Shown piece after piece: positions 39,714 to 48,835 of a stretch of 64,000 nucleotides of DNA. The stretch is from NCBI GenBank assembly GCA_903835685.1, contig CAILNX010000016.1:1-64000 (forward strand), written 5' to 3'. The stretch is from an uncultured delta proteobacterium (GTDB lineage: Bacteria > Desulfobacterota > Desulfovibrionia > Desulfovibrionales > Desulfovibrionaceae). Under the pieces are notes generated by a model. The model did not search any database, was not told the origin of the DNA, and saw nothing but the letters and a program-made list of their open reading frames with translations. The translations under genes were made by a program, and so were the position numbers. Each line of letters begins with the position of its first letter. Position 1 is the stretch's first letter.

Positions 39714-40274
39714 ATGGCCAGCACCGTGCACATCTGCAACCTGGCCCTGGCCAAGCTGGGGGCCAAATCCATCGAGTCCCTGGACGAGAACTCCAAGGAG
39801 GCCCGCCTGTGCAGCCTGTTCTACGAAAGCGTGCGCGACGACCTGCTCCGCGCCCATCCCTGGGGTTTCGCGGCCGCCCGGGCCGTCCTGGCCCGGCTCT
39901 CGGACGGCCCGGCCTTCGGCTACTCCGCCGCCTTTCAGCTCCCGGCCGACTGCCTGAAGGTCCGCACCCTGAACGAGGACCCGGCCGCCCTGTTCGCGGT
40001 GGAGGGCCGCGCCCTGCTTACCGACGAAGCGGCCGCGCGCATCACCTACACCGCGCGCCTTCAGGACCCCACCGGCTTCGACCCGCTCTTTGTGCAGGCC
40101 CTGGCCGCCCGGTTGGCCGCCGAGCTCTGCGTGCCCATCGCCAAAAGCGCGGCCCTGTCCGACCGGCTCTGGCGGGTGTCCGAGGCCATGGGCGAGAGGG
40201 CCGCCCTGGAGGACGCCCGGGAGGGCTCGGCCCAGGTCGTGACCCCCAACCCCTACCTGACCGCCCGGAGCTGA
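39714..40274 (+). CDS. Tail tubular protein A-like (gp11/adaptor)
   Basis: The protein is 186 aa from ATG 39714 (AAGGAGCCTG). HICNLALAKLGAKSIESLDE, then EARLCSLFYESVRDDLLRAH, PWGFAAARAVLARL, YSAAFQLPADCLKVRTLNED and FDPLFVQALAARLAAELCVP are hallmarks of the T7 gp11-type adaptor family that joins portal and nozzle. Intact length. Confidence 0.92.
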   Translation: MASTVHICNLALAKLGAKSIESLDENSKEARLCSLFYESVRDDLLRAHPWGFAAARAVLARLSDGPAFGYSAAFQLPADCLKVRTLNEDPAALFAVEGRALLTDEAAARITYTARLQDPTGFDPLFVQALAARLAAELCVPIAKSAALSDRLWRVSEAMGERAALEDAREGSAQVVTPNPYLTARS

Positions 40275-40277
40275 CCC

Positions 40278-42389
40278 ATGGCCACTCTCATCCAGACCAA
40301 TTTCACGGCCGGGGAGCTGTCCCCCCGCCTGGCCGCCCGGGTGGATTTCGACAAATACCAGAACGGCTGCGCAATGCTGGAAAACTTCCTCATCCATCCC
40401 CACGGCGGGGCCTCAAGGCGTCCGGGCCTGCGCTTCATCGCTTCCGTCCGGGACCCGGGGGTCCGGCCCAGGCTCCTGCCCTTCCAGTTCTCCACGGCCC
40501 AGGCCTACGTGCTCGAATTCGGAGACACATCCCTGCGTTTCTACATGGACGGCGGGCAAATCCTGCTGGATACCGGCGACACCTACGAGATCAGTACGCC
40601 TTTCGCGGCTGACGAACTCGCGGGCCTGGGATTTTGCCAGAGCGCGGACGTCATGTACCTGACCCATGCCGCGCACCCGCCCCAGAAACTCTCGCGCACC
40701 GGGCACACGGCCTGGACCATCGGCCCGGTGGAGTTCACCAATCCGCCCGAGGCCTGGAAAGAGGGCAACTACCCGTCGCTGGTGATGTTCTACGAGCAGC
40801 GGCTGTGCTTCGCCGGGGCCACGGACGAACCCCAGACCATCTGGATGTCCAAATCCGGGTCCTACCACGACTTCGGCATCTCCGACCCCCTGGTGGACTC
40901 CGACGCCTGCTCCTTCACCCTGGTCTCCAACCAGGTCAACGCCATCCGCTGGCTGGTCCCGGCCAAGAACCTGCTTTTGGGCACCTGCGGGGCCGAGTGG
41001 GAGCTGGGCGGGGCCGCAAGCGACGCCGTGACCCCCTTCAACGTCAATGCCCAGCGCCACACCACCCACGGGTCCAAGGACCTGGACCCGGTGGCCGTGG
41101 GCAACATCGTGCTCTACGTGCAGCGCAACGGCCGCCGTCTGCGCGAGTTCGCCTATTCGTTTGAGGCCGACGGCTACGTGTCCGGGGACATGAGCCTGCT
41201 GGCCGAGCATTTGACCGTGAAGAGCCAGTTGGCCGCCCTGGCCTACCAGCAGGACCCGGACAGCGTGGTCTGGGCCTTGCTGGAGAACGGGCAACTCCTG
41301 GGCCTGTCCTACATGCGGGACCAGAAGGTCTACGCCTGGCACCGGCACCCGGTGGACGGGGCCGTGGAGTCCCTGGCCGTGATCCCGGGCCAGGGCCAGG
41401 ACGAGCTGTGGCTGGCCGTGCGCCGCATTGTGGCCGGACGCATGCAACGCCACGTGGAGCGCCTGGACCCCCTGTTCACCGGCCTGTCCAGCGTGGAGGC
41501 CTTTTTCGTGGATGCGGGCCTGACCTACGACGGCCGCAATTTCGACCCGGCCAAGACCCTGGCCCTGACCCCGGCCGCCGGGGCCGATCCCGCCGCCCCC
41601 GTCGACCCGGCCGCCTGGGCCAAGGGGGCCGAGGCCGTGCTCACGGCCGTGGGGCACGCGCCTTTCACGGCCGAAAGCCTGGGCCAGGCCTACGCCCTGC
41701 AAGACCCACATCTGATAATGGGCCTGGCCCCAATATCCGTGGTGGACGTTCCCGAGCGCGACCCCCTGTTCGACCCGGGCCTGGCCGCGCTCAAGGTCCG
41801 GGTGCTGACCCTGATCGACGAGCACAGCGTGACCGTGCGCCTGCTTGATGTCGCGCCCCAGGCCTTGCGCGGCGTTCCCACGGCCTGCTGGTCCCGGCCC
41901 GTGGACGAGCTGTCCGGCCTGGCCCATCTGGCCGGGGCACAGGTGCATATCCTGGCCGACGGGGCCGTGGAGCCCCCGCGCCAGGTCAGCAATACGAGCG
42001 GCGACAGTGGCCGCCTGACCCTGTCCCGGGAGGCCTCGGTGATCCACGCGGGCCTGCCCTTCGTGTCCACCTTGAAAACCATGAACATGGAGGAGAGCCT
42101 GGCCGACGGCACGGCCCAGGGCCGGGTCAAGCGCGTGGGCCGGGTGGTCCTGCGTTTGTACAAGACCCTGGGCGGCGCGGCCGGGTTCGACGAAACGAGC
42201 CTGGACCCGCTCATCTTCCGGGTCAGCTCCGACCCCATGGGCTCGGCCCCGGCGCTCTTCTCCGGCGACTACGAACTGGCCTTCCCGGCCGGATACGACA
42301 CCTTTGCCCACATCCAGGCCCGCCAGGACCAGCCCCTGCCCATGACCGTGCTGGCGCTGATCGCGGACCTGGACGTGACCGAGAGGTAA
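40278..42389 (+). CDS. Tail nozzle protein (gp12-like tubular protein B)
   Basis: The protein is 703 aa. The start TLIQTNFTAGELSPRLAARV, then DFDKYQNGCAMLENFLIHPH and GGASRRPGLRFIA is the hallmark of podovirus nozzle/stabilisation proteins, followed by a beta-propeller-like body (SKSGSYHDFGISDPLVDSDA, LVPAKNLLLGTCGAEWELGG). The C-terminal part contains YELAFPAGYDTFAHIQARQD. It forms the hexameric tail tube exit. Confidence 0.92.
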   Translation: MATLIQTNFTAGELSPRLAARVDFDKYQNGCAMLENFLIHPHGGASRRPGLRFIASVRDPGVRPRLLPFQFSTAQAYVLEFGDTSLRFYMDGGQILLDTGDTYEISTPFAADELAGLGFCQSADVMYLTHAAHPPQKLSRTGHTAWTIGPVEFTNPPEAWKEGNYPSLVMFYEQRLCFAGATDEPQTIWMSKSGSYHDFGISDPLVDSDACSFTLVSNQVNAIRWLVPAKNLLLGTCGAEWELGGAASDAVTPFNVNAQRHTTHGSKDLDPVAVGNIVLYVQRNGRRLREFAYSFEADGYVSGDMSLLAEHLTVKSQLAALAYQQDPDSVVWALLENGQLLGLSYMRDQKVYAWHRHPVDGAVESLAVIPGQGQDELWLAVRRIVAGRMQRHVERLDPLFTGLSSVEAFFVDAGLTYDGRNFDPAKTLALTPAAGADPAAPVDPAAWAKGAEAVLTAVGHAPFTAESLGQAYALQDPHLIMGLAPISVVDVPERDPLFDPGLAALKVRVLTLIDEHSVTVRLLDVAPQALRGVPTACWSRPVDELSGLAHLAGAQVHILADGAVEPPRQVSNTSGDSGRLTLSREASVIHAGLPFVSTLKTMNMEESLADGTAQGRVKRVGRVVLRLYKTLGGAAGFDETSLDPLIFRVSSDPMGSAPALFSGDYELAFPAGYDTFAHIQARQDQPLPMTVLALIADLDVTER

Positions 42390-42392
42390 ACC

Positions 42393-43049
42393 ATGGACCT
42401 GACCGATCTCTTTTCCTCCTTCCTGCCCACAAACACGGGTCCGTCCTTTGACCAGTCCTCGGGCGGCCTGCTGAGCGGCCTGGGCTCGCTCTTCTCCTCG
42501 GGCAACACCCTGACCCAGTCCCAGGCCCAGGCCCGGCGCAACACCTTTGACGCCCAGTGGGCCTCCCGCCTGGGGGAGTACAACGCCCAGCTCATCGAGT
42601 TCAACACCGAGGCCCAGGTCAAGAAGGTGGCCTTCCAGCTCAAGACCCTGGACCAGAACGAGGACTTGAGCGTGACCAGCGCCGAGCGGGCCACGGCCAA
42701 GACCCTGGGTGCCCAGCGGGCGCGTCTGGGCAATTCCGGGGTGATGCTGGACCAGGGGTCCACGGACCAGGCCCAGACCGCCACCCAGGCCGACGGGGAC
42801 TGGAACGTGGCCGTGATCCGCTACCAGTCAGCGGTCAAGCGCCAGGAGTTGAGCATGGACCAGGAGCTGACCCAGGTGCGCGGGGACATGCAGGCCTCCA
42901 TGGCCCGGGCCTTGGGCGGGTATCAGTCCGAGCGCAGCCAGATGCTGGCCGACGACGCCCTGTCCCTGGGCGGAGGATCAACGGGCGGGGGGCTGTTCTC
43001 GGGCAAGAGTTCTGGTCCGGCCGTGCCCACATACGAGATGAACTTTTGA
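42393..43049 (+). CDS. Internal virion protein (gp14-like)
   Basis: The protein is 218 aa. A Gly/Ser-rich start and a long helical region (ARRNTFDAQWASRLGEYNAQ, LIEFNTEAQVKKVAFQLKTL, RATAKTLGAQRARLGNSGVM) match the gp14-type ejection proteins, in which a conserved AxRARxGASGV-like motif occurs. It is likely ejected with the DNA to build the periplasmic channel. An AT-rich palindrome follows. Confidence 0.8.
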   Translation: MDLTDLFSSFLPTNTGPSFDQSSGGLLSGLGSLFSSGNTLTQSQAQARRNTFDAQWASRLGEYNAQLIEFNTEAQVKKVAFQLKTLDQNEDLSVTSAERATAKTLGAQRARLGNSGVMLDQGSTDQAQTATQADGDWNVAVIRYQSAVKRQELSMDQELTQVRGDMQASMARALGGYQSERSQMLADDALSLGGGSTGGGLFSGKSSGPAVPTYEMNF

Positions 43050-43077
43050 GGCCCCCTGTCCAAGACCAGACAGAAAC

Positions 43078-43150
43078 CAGGAAGAAAAACCAAGAAGAAG
43101 AAATAAGAATTTGAAATAATTATTTATATTCTTATTCTTCCGGTCTTCCA
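43078..43150. repeat. AT-rich palindromic element between internal virion genes
   Basis: Left arm AGGAAGAAAAACCAAGAAGA then AGAAATAAGAAT, right arm ATTCTTATTCTTCCGGTCTT then CC. It is a long stem with a TTGAAATAATTATTTAT loop region, almost identical in plan to 19591-19645 and 26747-26794. Confidence 0.75.
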
Positions 43151-43217
43151 GACCTGGCCCGGGAATCCCGTGGATCGGTCACATGCGACCTGACTTGAAC
43201 AACGAGAGGTGACACCC

Positions 43218-44777
43218 ATGCCCATCATTCCTGATTTCAACGCCCAATCCGGCCAATCCTCCGGCCCGGATTCCGGGCAGAACGACGGGGCCGGGCTGCC
43301 CATCCTGGCCCTGCCGCCCGGGGCCGACCCCGGCCTGGCCCAGAACGGCCCGTATCCGGGCGGCCCATCCCAAGGCCCATCCCAAGGCTCGCCCATCGTC
43401 CGCCGCCTGGCCCACGGGGTCCTGACCATGGACGACCAGGACGAACGCCGCCGTCTGGTGCGCCAGGAGGCCCTGTTCAACGCCCAGGCCAACCAGGTCA
43501 TGGACGAGCTGGCCAACCTGTCCGGCCCGGCGGCCCTGCCGGACCAGTCGGGCCAGGGCGGCATCCTGAACCTGGCCCAGGAGCGCCTGTCCGATCTGTC
43601 CGAAAAGGCCACGGACCAGTTCCAGGGGGCCTACGGCCAGGCCTTGCGGGACAAGCTGGCCTCGCTCACGGCCTTTCGCCTGAACGCCGCCGCCCGCCGC
43701 CAGGCCCAGGAACGCGGCCTGGACTTCAACCGGGCCTGGGCCGAGTCCTCGGGCCAATACCTGGACACCGTGCGCCAGGCCGGGGGCGAGCAAAACACAG
43801 TGTTCAAGAGCCTGCACGACGGCCTGGACTCCCTGGAAACCCTGTTCAGCCACGCCATGACCCGGGACGCGAACGGCCAGGCCCTGGAGACCGGGGACGC
43901 AGCCGCCCGGCGCGGGGCCTTTGTGGCCGCCATGGGCGAGACCTCGGTTTTGTCCGCCCTGGACCAGAACCCGGACCTGGCCCGGGCCAACCTGGACCAT
44001 TTCGCGCCCCATCTGCCCGAGGGCCGGGCGGACATCCTCTCGGGCCTCATCGATTCGGGCGCGGCCGCCTTGCGCGCGGACGCGGCCCACGCCCACCTGT
44101 CCACCCTGCCGCCCGACCGCCAGCAGGCCCTCATCGCGGACATGGCCGACCCGGACCTGCGCCAGCGGCTCACGGACATGAGCCAGGCCGCCGAGCGCCA
44201 GAAGTCCGGCCGGACGGCCCAGGCCGCCCACGAGGTCGAGCGCGGCTACGCCCAGCGTGTGCGCCAGGCCCTGGCCGATCCCGGGCAGGCCGACCTGCCC
44301 ACGCCCCGGGAGATCATGGCCGACCGCACCCTGGACGCGGATGGGCGCAAACGCCTCCTGGCCCAGGTCCTGGACCGCCGGGACCCGGTGGCCGGACGCG
44401 GGCAGGAGACCGCCCGCCTGGACCTCCTGACCAAGGCCCTGGCCGATCCCGAAAGGCGATCCCGGGCCGACCTGCTGGTCAAGGGCCGGGCGGCCGGAGT
44501 GGATGCCGAAGGCTTGCAGCGGGTTATCGATTTGCATCAGGAGGCCAAGGACAACCCGGATCTGGGACCGGCCCTGGACATCCTGGGCCAGGAATCCCGG
44601 GGCCTGTTTCGGGACCGGGCCGCTGCGGGCCGCTTCCAGGAGGACCTGGCCGCCTGGGCCGCGCACCAGCGCCAGACCCAGGGCCGCCCGGCCTCTCTCG
44701 CGGATCTGACCGAGCGCGGCCGCACCCTGCTGCGGGCCAAGGCCCGGGGGGTTTGGACCGCCGGGAGCCGGAAATAA
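43218..44777 (+). CDS. Internal virion/ejection protein (gp15-like position)
   Basis: Predicted 519 aa from ATG 43218; a GTG nine bases upstream is in frame but ATG fits GAGAGGTGACACCC better. It is almost wholly alpha-helical and Ala/Gln/Arg/Asp-rich (QEALFNAQANQVMDELANLS, LDFNRAWAESSGQYLDTVRQ, LADPERRSRADLLVKGRAAG). No enzymatic motif is seen. Its place between gp14-like and the large last internal protein matches T7 gp15. Assignment is by position and composition. Confidence 0.72.
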   Translation: MPIIPDFNAQSGQSSGPDSGQNDGAGLPILALPPGADPGLAQNGPYPGGPSQGPSQGSPIVRRLAHGVLTMDDQDERRRLVRQEALFNAQANQVMDELANLSGPAALPDQSGQGGILNLAQERLSDLSEKATDQFQGAYGQALRDKLASLTAFRLNAAARRQAQERGLDFNRAWAESSGQYLDTVRQAGGEQNTVFKSLHDGLDSLETLFSHAMTRDANGQALETGDAAARRGAFVAAMGETSVLSALDQNPDLARANLDHFAPHLPEGRADILSGLIDSGAAALRADAAHAHLSTLPPDRQQALIADMADPDLRQRLTDMSQAAERQKSGRTAQAAHEVERGYAQRVRQALADPGQADLPTPREIMADRTLDADGRKRLLAQVLDRRDPVAGRGQETARLDLLTKALADPERRSRADLLVKGRAAGVDAEGLQRVIDLHQEAKDNPDLGPALDILGQESRGLFRDRAAAGRFQEDLAAWAAHQRQTQGRPASLADLTERGRTLLRAKARGVWTAGSRK

Positions 44778-44796
44778 ATACGAGTTCGCACAGCCC

Positions 44797-44846
44797 GACG
44801 AACCCAGCCAGAAGACCCTTCATTTTTTATTCTTCTGGTTCGTTCG
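44797..44846. repeat. AT-rich palindromic element before the giant internal-protein gene
   Basis: CGAACCCAGCCAGAAGA and TCTTCTGGTTCGTTCG form the stem with a short AT-rich loop containing TTTTTTATTC. It lies 3' of the gp15-like gene. Confidence 0.6.
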
Positions 44847-44923
44847 GGCAGACCAAAATGGAACGTCCGAGGTTCCACGAGCCCGGGGGCCAAAGCCCCT
44901 GCAACACCGTCAGAGGAGGCGTC

Positions 44924-47900
44924 ATGCCGACAACGATTCATGAACCGGGAAAACGCCTGAAGCCCCGGCCCGGCCCCGAGGCCCTGCGCGCGGCCTATGT
45001 GCGCTCGGCCAGCCTGAACCCGGACCAGGCCGCCCGGGCCGCCCGCCTGGCCCACGGCCTGGGCGCGCACCCGGACCTCCTGGCCCAGGACCTGGACCAG
45101 GCCGAGGCCTGGGCCCACGGCCCGGACTTCGCGGGACTCACCCGCACGGCCCCGGTCCTGGCCGGACTGGCCGTGGACCCGGAATTCATGGCCCTGGTGC
45201 GCGACGACCTGGCCGCCCTGGCCGGGCTGGAGCAGGCCTTTGCCCGGGGCGCGGGCCTGGACCAGGTTCTGGAGACGGCCCGCAACTGCCGCCTGGGCAG
45301 GCGCGATCCCGAGGCCCTGGGCCGGGTGGCCCTGGCCCTGAACCGGCGCTACCGGGCCTTTCCCGAGGTTGTGTCCGTGGATGTGTCCGGCCCGCAGGCC
45401 CAGGCCGGAAATACTGTCGCGAATCTGGCCCATATCCTGGGTCTGGACCCGGGCCGGGCCGAGCGCCTGGCCCGGGCGGGCGCACCCCTGGCCCTGCCCC
45501 TGGCCCGGATGTTCCGGGCCTGCGGGGCTGATGCCAAATTCGACCTCCGGGACCTGGCCGGGCGGGTGGTTTTGTCTTCGGACAGCGGCCCCAAGAAACC
45601 AGAAAAGAATAAGAAAAAAGCAATAGATACTGGGGTGGCCCTGGCCCCGCTCTTCCCCCACGGCCTGCCGGTGGAAGAGGGGAAAAAGGCCTACGCCGCC
45701 GCCTGCCAGGCTGCGGACACGGCCGACCGGGCCGAGGCCGCGCGCTTGCGCTTGGCCGATCCCAGCCGACCGGCCCCGGAGCTTGTGGCCCGGGCCAAGG
45801 CCGAGGCCAAGGACGGACCCTGCCGCGCCCTGTGGCGGGCCATAGAGGACAAGGGCGGCTTGGCCCGGCCCGAACTGGCCCGGCTGTTCGACCCGGACAC
45901 CGTGGCCGCCCTGGCGGGTAAGGGTCTGGTCAAGGGCGAGGGCCAGGGCGGAGCCTCGCTTGCGGCCCTGGCCCGGCGCTTCAAACTCACCCGGGAGCGC
46001 ACCGCGCATCTGCTCCTCTCCCGGCCCGGCCCCAAGGAATACGTAGCCGCCCGGGCCGCCGAACTGGCCCGGGCCAACGCTTCCGATCACGCCGGGCGAA
46101 ATGCCACGGGCCAGGCCTGGCGGGTCCCGGCCACCACCGAACGCCTGGAAGTCCTGGGCCGGGAAGTGGCCGTGCTGGCGTGCATGGCCGGGCAAGGCGT
46201 CCCGGACCCGAGGCCGGAATTCCTCCACTCCCTGGGCCAGGAACTGGCCTCCCGGCCCGTGGCCGAACTGGGCTTGGATATCCCCGGGCTGGAGCGGGCC
46301 GGGCTGGCCCTGGGCGAAGAGGCCGCCCGGGCCGTGCAGACCGGAGACGTGAAAACGGCCCTGGACCTGCGCGCCCGGCAATGGCTGGCCCTGACCGCTT
46401 TGGCCGAGGAGCGCCGGGCCTTTCAGTCCGCGCGCCGCCTGACCCGCTTTGCCCGCCTGGGCCTGGCTTCGGCCAAGGCCCAGGGACCGGCCCGGGAGCA
46501 GGCCGAGGCCCTGCTGGCCGAGCACGGGCTCCATCCCGCCCCGCACCGGGTACGCCGCCCGGCCCTGGCCCTGGCCGATTTCGCGGACCAGGAACGCGGC
46601 CCGGCCGGGCTCACCCTGGTGGACATCCCCCAGGCCCTGGCCGAGGACCGCGCCCCCTGCCGGGCCGAATCCCTGACCCTGGCCGGACTGTCCCGGGCCG
46701 CCCGGGCCTGCCGCCAACTCGACCACCTGGCCCGCACTGCGCAGACTTCCCTGGCTGGGCAGGCCTCCCTGGCGGCCAAGGCCAAGGGCGACCTGGCCGA
46801 GCGAGGCAAGGCCGCGCTTGCGGCCGCCCGCGCCCTGCCCAGGCGCGCGGCCCCGGGCCTCTCAGCCTCCGGCAGCCCCCAGGCCGTGCGGGACAGCCTG
46901 GTCCGGGCCGGGCACCTCCATCTGCTCCCCCCGCGTCTGGCCGATTTTGGCCTGGGCGGACCAAAGAAGCCGAAAGAATCAGACGGTTTGGGCGACCACC
47001 TGTTCGGGCCGCTCACCCGGGGTCTGGACCAGGAAGAGGCCAAGGTCCGCCCGGCCCTGGAACGCCTGCGCGGCCTGTTCCGGGCCGCCCGAGACTCCGG
47101 CGGCATGAGCGGGACCAGCGCTGAAACCTGGTCCCGGCTCTTCCTCCTGCCGGACCCAATGGCGGACCACGGGGCGAACCAGGGGCCAAACCAGGACGCA
47201 GGCCCCTCGCCAGTCTCCCCGACCGGTTCCGGCCTGGACCTGACCGCCTCGGAACTGACCCTGCTGGCCCTGTACGCCGGAAGCCGGGACGGCCGCGAGG
47301 CCCTGGAACGGTCTTTGGGACTGCCCTTGGGACTCCCCCTAAGCTATGCCGGGCCAGACCTTGACGGCCTCCTGTCCCGCCTGCCCGAGGGCAGCCGCAA
47401 CCTGGTGCTGGGGGTCTGGAAACTCCTGAAGGACCTGCGCGAACCGGCCAGCGTGGCCCGGCGCAGGCTCACCGGCACGCCCCTGCCCGAGCCCGGACTG
47501 ATGCCCCTCGGGCTTGGCGGCCAGAGCGCGGCCGGGGGCTGGTTCCCGGTCCTGGAGAACGGCCCGGACCACTCCCTGGGCCAGTCCGCAGGCCAGTCCA
47601 CGGGCCGCCCTGTCGGCCGATCCATGCCCCGCTCGGCCTTCCCCCTGCTGGCCTGGCCCGAGCCCGGCGGCCTCCAATCCGGCCCGTCCGGATACGGCCA
47701 ATCCCGCTCCGGCCCGCGCCTGGACATCGGGGCCGTGGTCCAGGCGGTGCTGGACCTCATCCGGGCCGCCTGCCTGGCTCCGGCCGTGCGCGATGCGGAC
47801 CAGCTCCTGCGCGATCCGGACCTGGCCCAAACCCTCGCCGAGCGCCTGGGGCCTGGCCCGGCCCTGGCTGTGACCGCCCTGCCCCGGGTTGCGGCCGGGA

Positions 47901-48799
47901 TCGGGCCGAGCGTCCTCGCCCTGGCCCAGGACCTCCTGGCCCCGGTGCGGGACCGGGACCTGCGGGACAGCCTGGGCCAAGGCGCGCAGGCCCTGGCCGA
48001 CCGGGTGGACGCGGCCCGGACCCGGGACATCCTCGGGCCGGACGCCCCCCTGGCCCTGGCCCGGGCCTGGCGCTCGGTGGTCCTGGATTCCGGGACCGTG
48101 CTGGACCTGGCCCGCAGCCTGGCCCCGGACTTGGTCCCCCTGCTGGACGGGAGCCGGGACAGCCTGCCCAAGCCCAATCTCAAGACCGACGCCAAGACCG
48201 ACGTCAAGACCGGCCCCAAGCCCAATCTCAAGATTGGCCCCAAGGCCGACGGCCCTGCCCTGGCCCTGGCCCTGGCCATGGAACGGGCGGCCCGGTCCTG
48301 GTCCCGCATGATCGCCTGGCTGGCCGGGCTGCTCGTTGGCCTGGACCGGCCCAGGACCGCCGGAACAGGCGCGGATGCGGTACGATCACGGGAAATGGCC
48401 ATGGAAAAGGCCCTGGAAAAGGCCCGACGGGCCGTCCTGGCCCTGCGCGTCAGCGACCCTGGAACCCCGGTCCCGGGCCTGGGCCTGGCCCTACGCAAGC
48501 TTCAGGCCGCCCGTCTGACCGCCCCTCTGACCGACAGTCTGACCGCCCCCCGGACCAACAGTCCGGCCGCGCCCCAATCCGGCTCATGGCCCGAGGCGCA
48601 AAACAGCCGTCAATCCGGCCCTGGCCCGGACGTGAACCTCCTGCTGGCCCCGGCCCTGTTCGAGGCCCTGATCCTGGGTGCGGGCCGCGCCCCGGACCTG
48701 GACCTGGCCCTTTCTCTTCTGGCCCAGCGCGCGCCCGGGGCCGAGGACCTGGCCCTGGCCGCCTGCGCCGGGCCAGGCCTGTGGCGGGTGGGTTTTTAA
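44924..48799 (+). CDS. Large internal virion protein, 1291 aa
   Basis: I chose ATG 44924 (CAGAGGAGGCGTC). The 1291-aa protein is dominated by Ala, Leu, Arg, Gly and Pro, with many helical blocks (LNPDQAARAARLAHGLGAHP, LAALAGLEQAFARGAGLDQV) and proline-rich linkers. By position (last and largest internal gene before the fibre) it corresponds to gp16-type ejection proteins, which are 1000-1500 aa. I could not see a lytic transglycosylase motif (no clear catalytic ES..W segment). Two AT-rich palindromic elements lie in frame inside it, encoding PKKPEKNKKKAID (near residue 224) and PKKPKES (near residue 681). These break the otherwise uniform composition. Confidence 0.75.
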   Translation: MPTTIHEPGKRLKPRPGPEALRAAYVRSASLNPDQAARAARLAHGLGAHPDLLAQDLDQAEAWAHGPDFAGLTRTAPVLAGLAVDPEFMALVRDDLAALAGLEQAFARGAGLDQVLETARNCRLGRRDPEALGRVALALNRRYRAFPEVVSVDVSGPQAQAGNTVANLAHILGLDPGRAERLARAGAPLALPLARMFRACGADAKFDLRDLAGRVVLSSDSGPKKPEKNKKKAIDTGVALAPLFPHGLPVEEGKKAYAAACQAADTADRAEAARLRLADPSRPAPELVARAKAEAKDGPCRALWRAIEDKGGLARPELARLFDPDTVAALAGKGLVKGEGQGGASLAALARRFKLTRERTAHLLLSRPGPKEYVAARAAELARANASDHAGRNATGQAWRVPATTERLEVLGREVAVLACMAGQGVPDPRPEFLHSLGQELASRPVAELGLDIPGLERAGLALGEEAARAVQTGDVKTALDLRARQWLALTALAEERRAFQSARRLTRFARLGLASAKAQGPAREQAEALLAEHGLHPAPHRVRRPALALADFADQERGPAGLTLVDIPQALAEDRAPCRAESLTLAGLSRAARACRQLDHLARTAQTSLAGQASLAAKAKGDLAERGKAALAAARALPRRAAPGLSASGSPQAVRDSLVRAGHLHLLPPRLADFGLGGPKKPKESDGLGDHLFGPLTRGLDQEEAKVRPALERLRGLFRAARDSGGMSGTSAETWSRLFLLPDPMADHGANQGPNQDAGPSPVSPTGSGLDLTASELTLLALYAGSRDGREALERSLGLPLGLPLSYAGPDLDGLLSRLPEGSRNLVLGVWKLLKDLREPASVARRRLTGTPLPEPGLMPLGLGGQSAAGGWFPVLENGPDHSLGQSAGQSTGRPVGRSMPRSAFPLLAWPEPGGLQSGPSGYGQSRSGPRLDIGAVVQAVLDLIRAACLAPAVRDADQLLRDPDLAQTLAERLGPGPALAVTALPRVAAGIGPSVLALAQDLLAPVRDRDLRDSLGQGAQALADRVDAARTRDILGPDAPLALARAWRSVVLDSGTVLDLARSLAPDLVPLLDGSRDSLPKPNLKTDAKTDVKTGPKPNLKIGPKADGPALALALAMERAARSWSRMIAWLAGLLVGLDRPRTAGTGADAVRSREMAMEKALEKARRAVLALRVSDPGTPVPGLGLALRKLQAARLTAPLTDSLTAPRTNSPAAPQSGSWPEAQNSRQSGPGPDVNLLLAPALFEALILGAGRAPDLDLALSLLAQRAPGAEDLALAACAGPGLWRVGF
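45589..45622 (+). repeat. AT-rich element inserted in frame in the 1291-aa gene (copy a)
   Basis: CCCCAAGAAACCAGAAAAGA followed by ATAAGAAAAAAG matches the left arm of the intergenic palindromes (compare 9343). It adds a Lys-rich segment to the protein without breaking the frame; TTTGTCTTCGG lies just upstream. Confidence 0.55.
46959..46983 (+). repeat. AT-rich element in frame in the 1291-aa gene (copy b)
   Basis: GACCAAAGAAGCCGAAAGAA followed by TCAGACGGTTTGG is a shorter version of the same left arm, encoding PKKPKESDG. Confidence 0.45.
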
Positions 48800-48835
48800 G
48801 TCCCGCCCCAACCTGCAACCCCAAGGAGAACGCCC

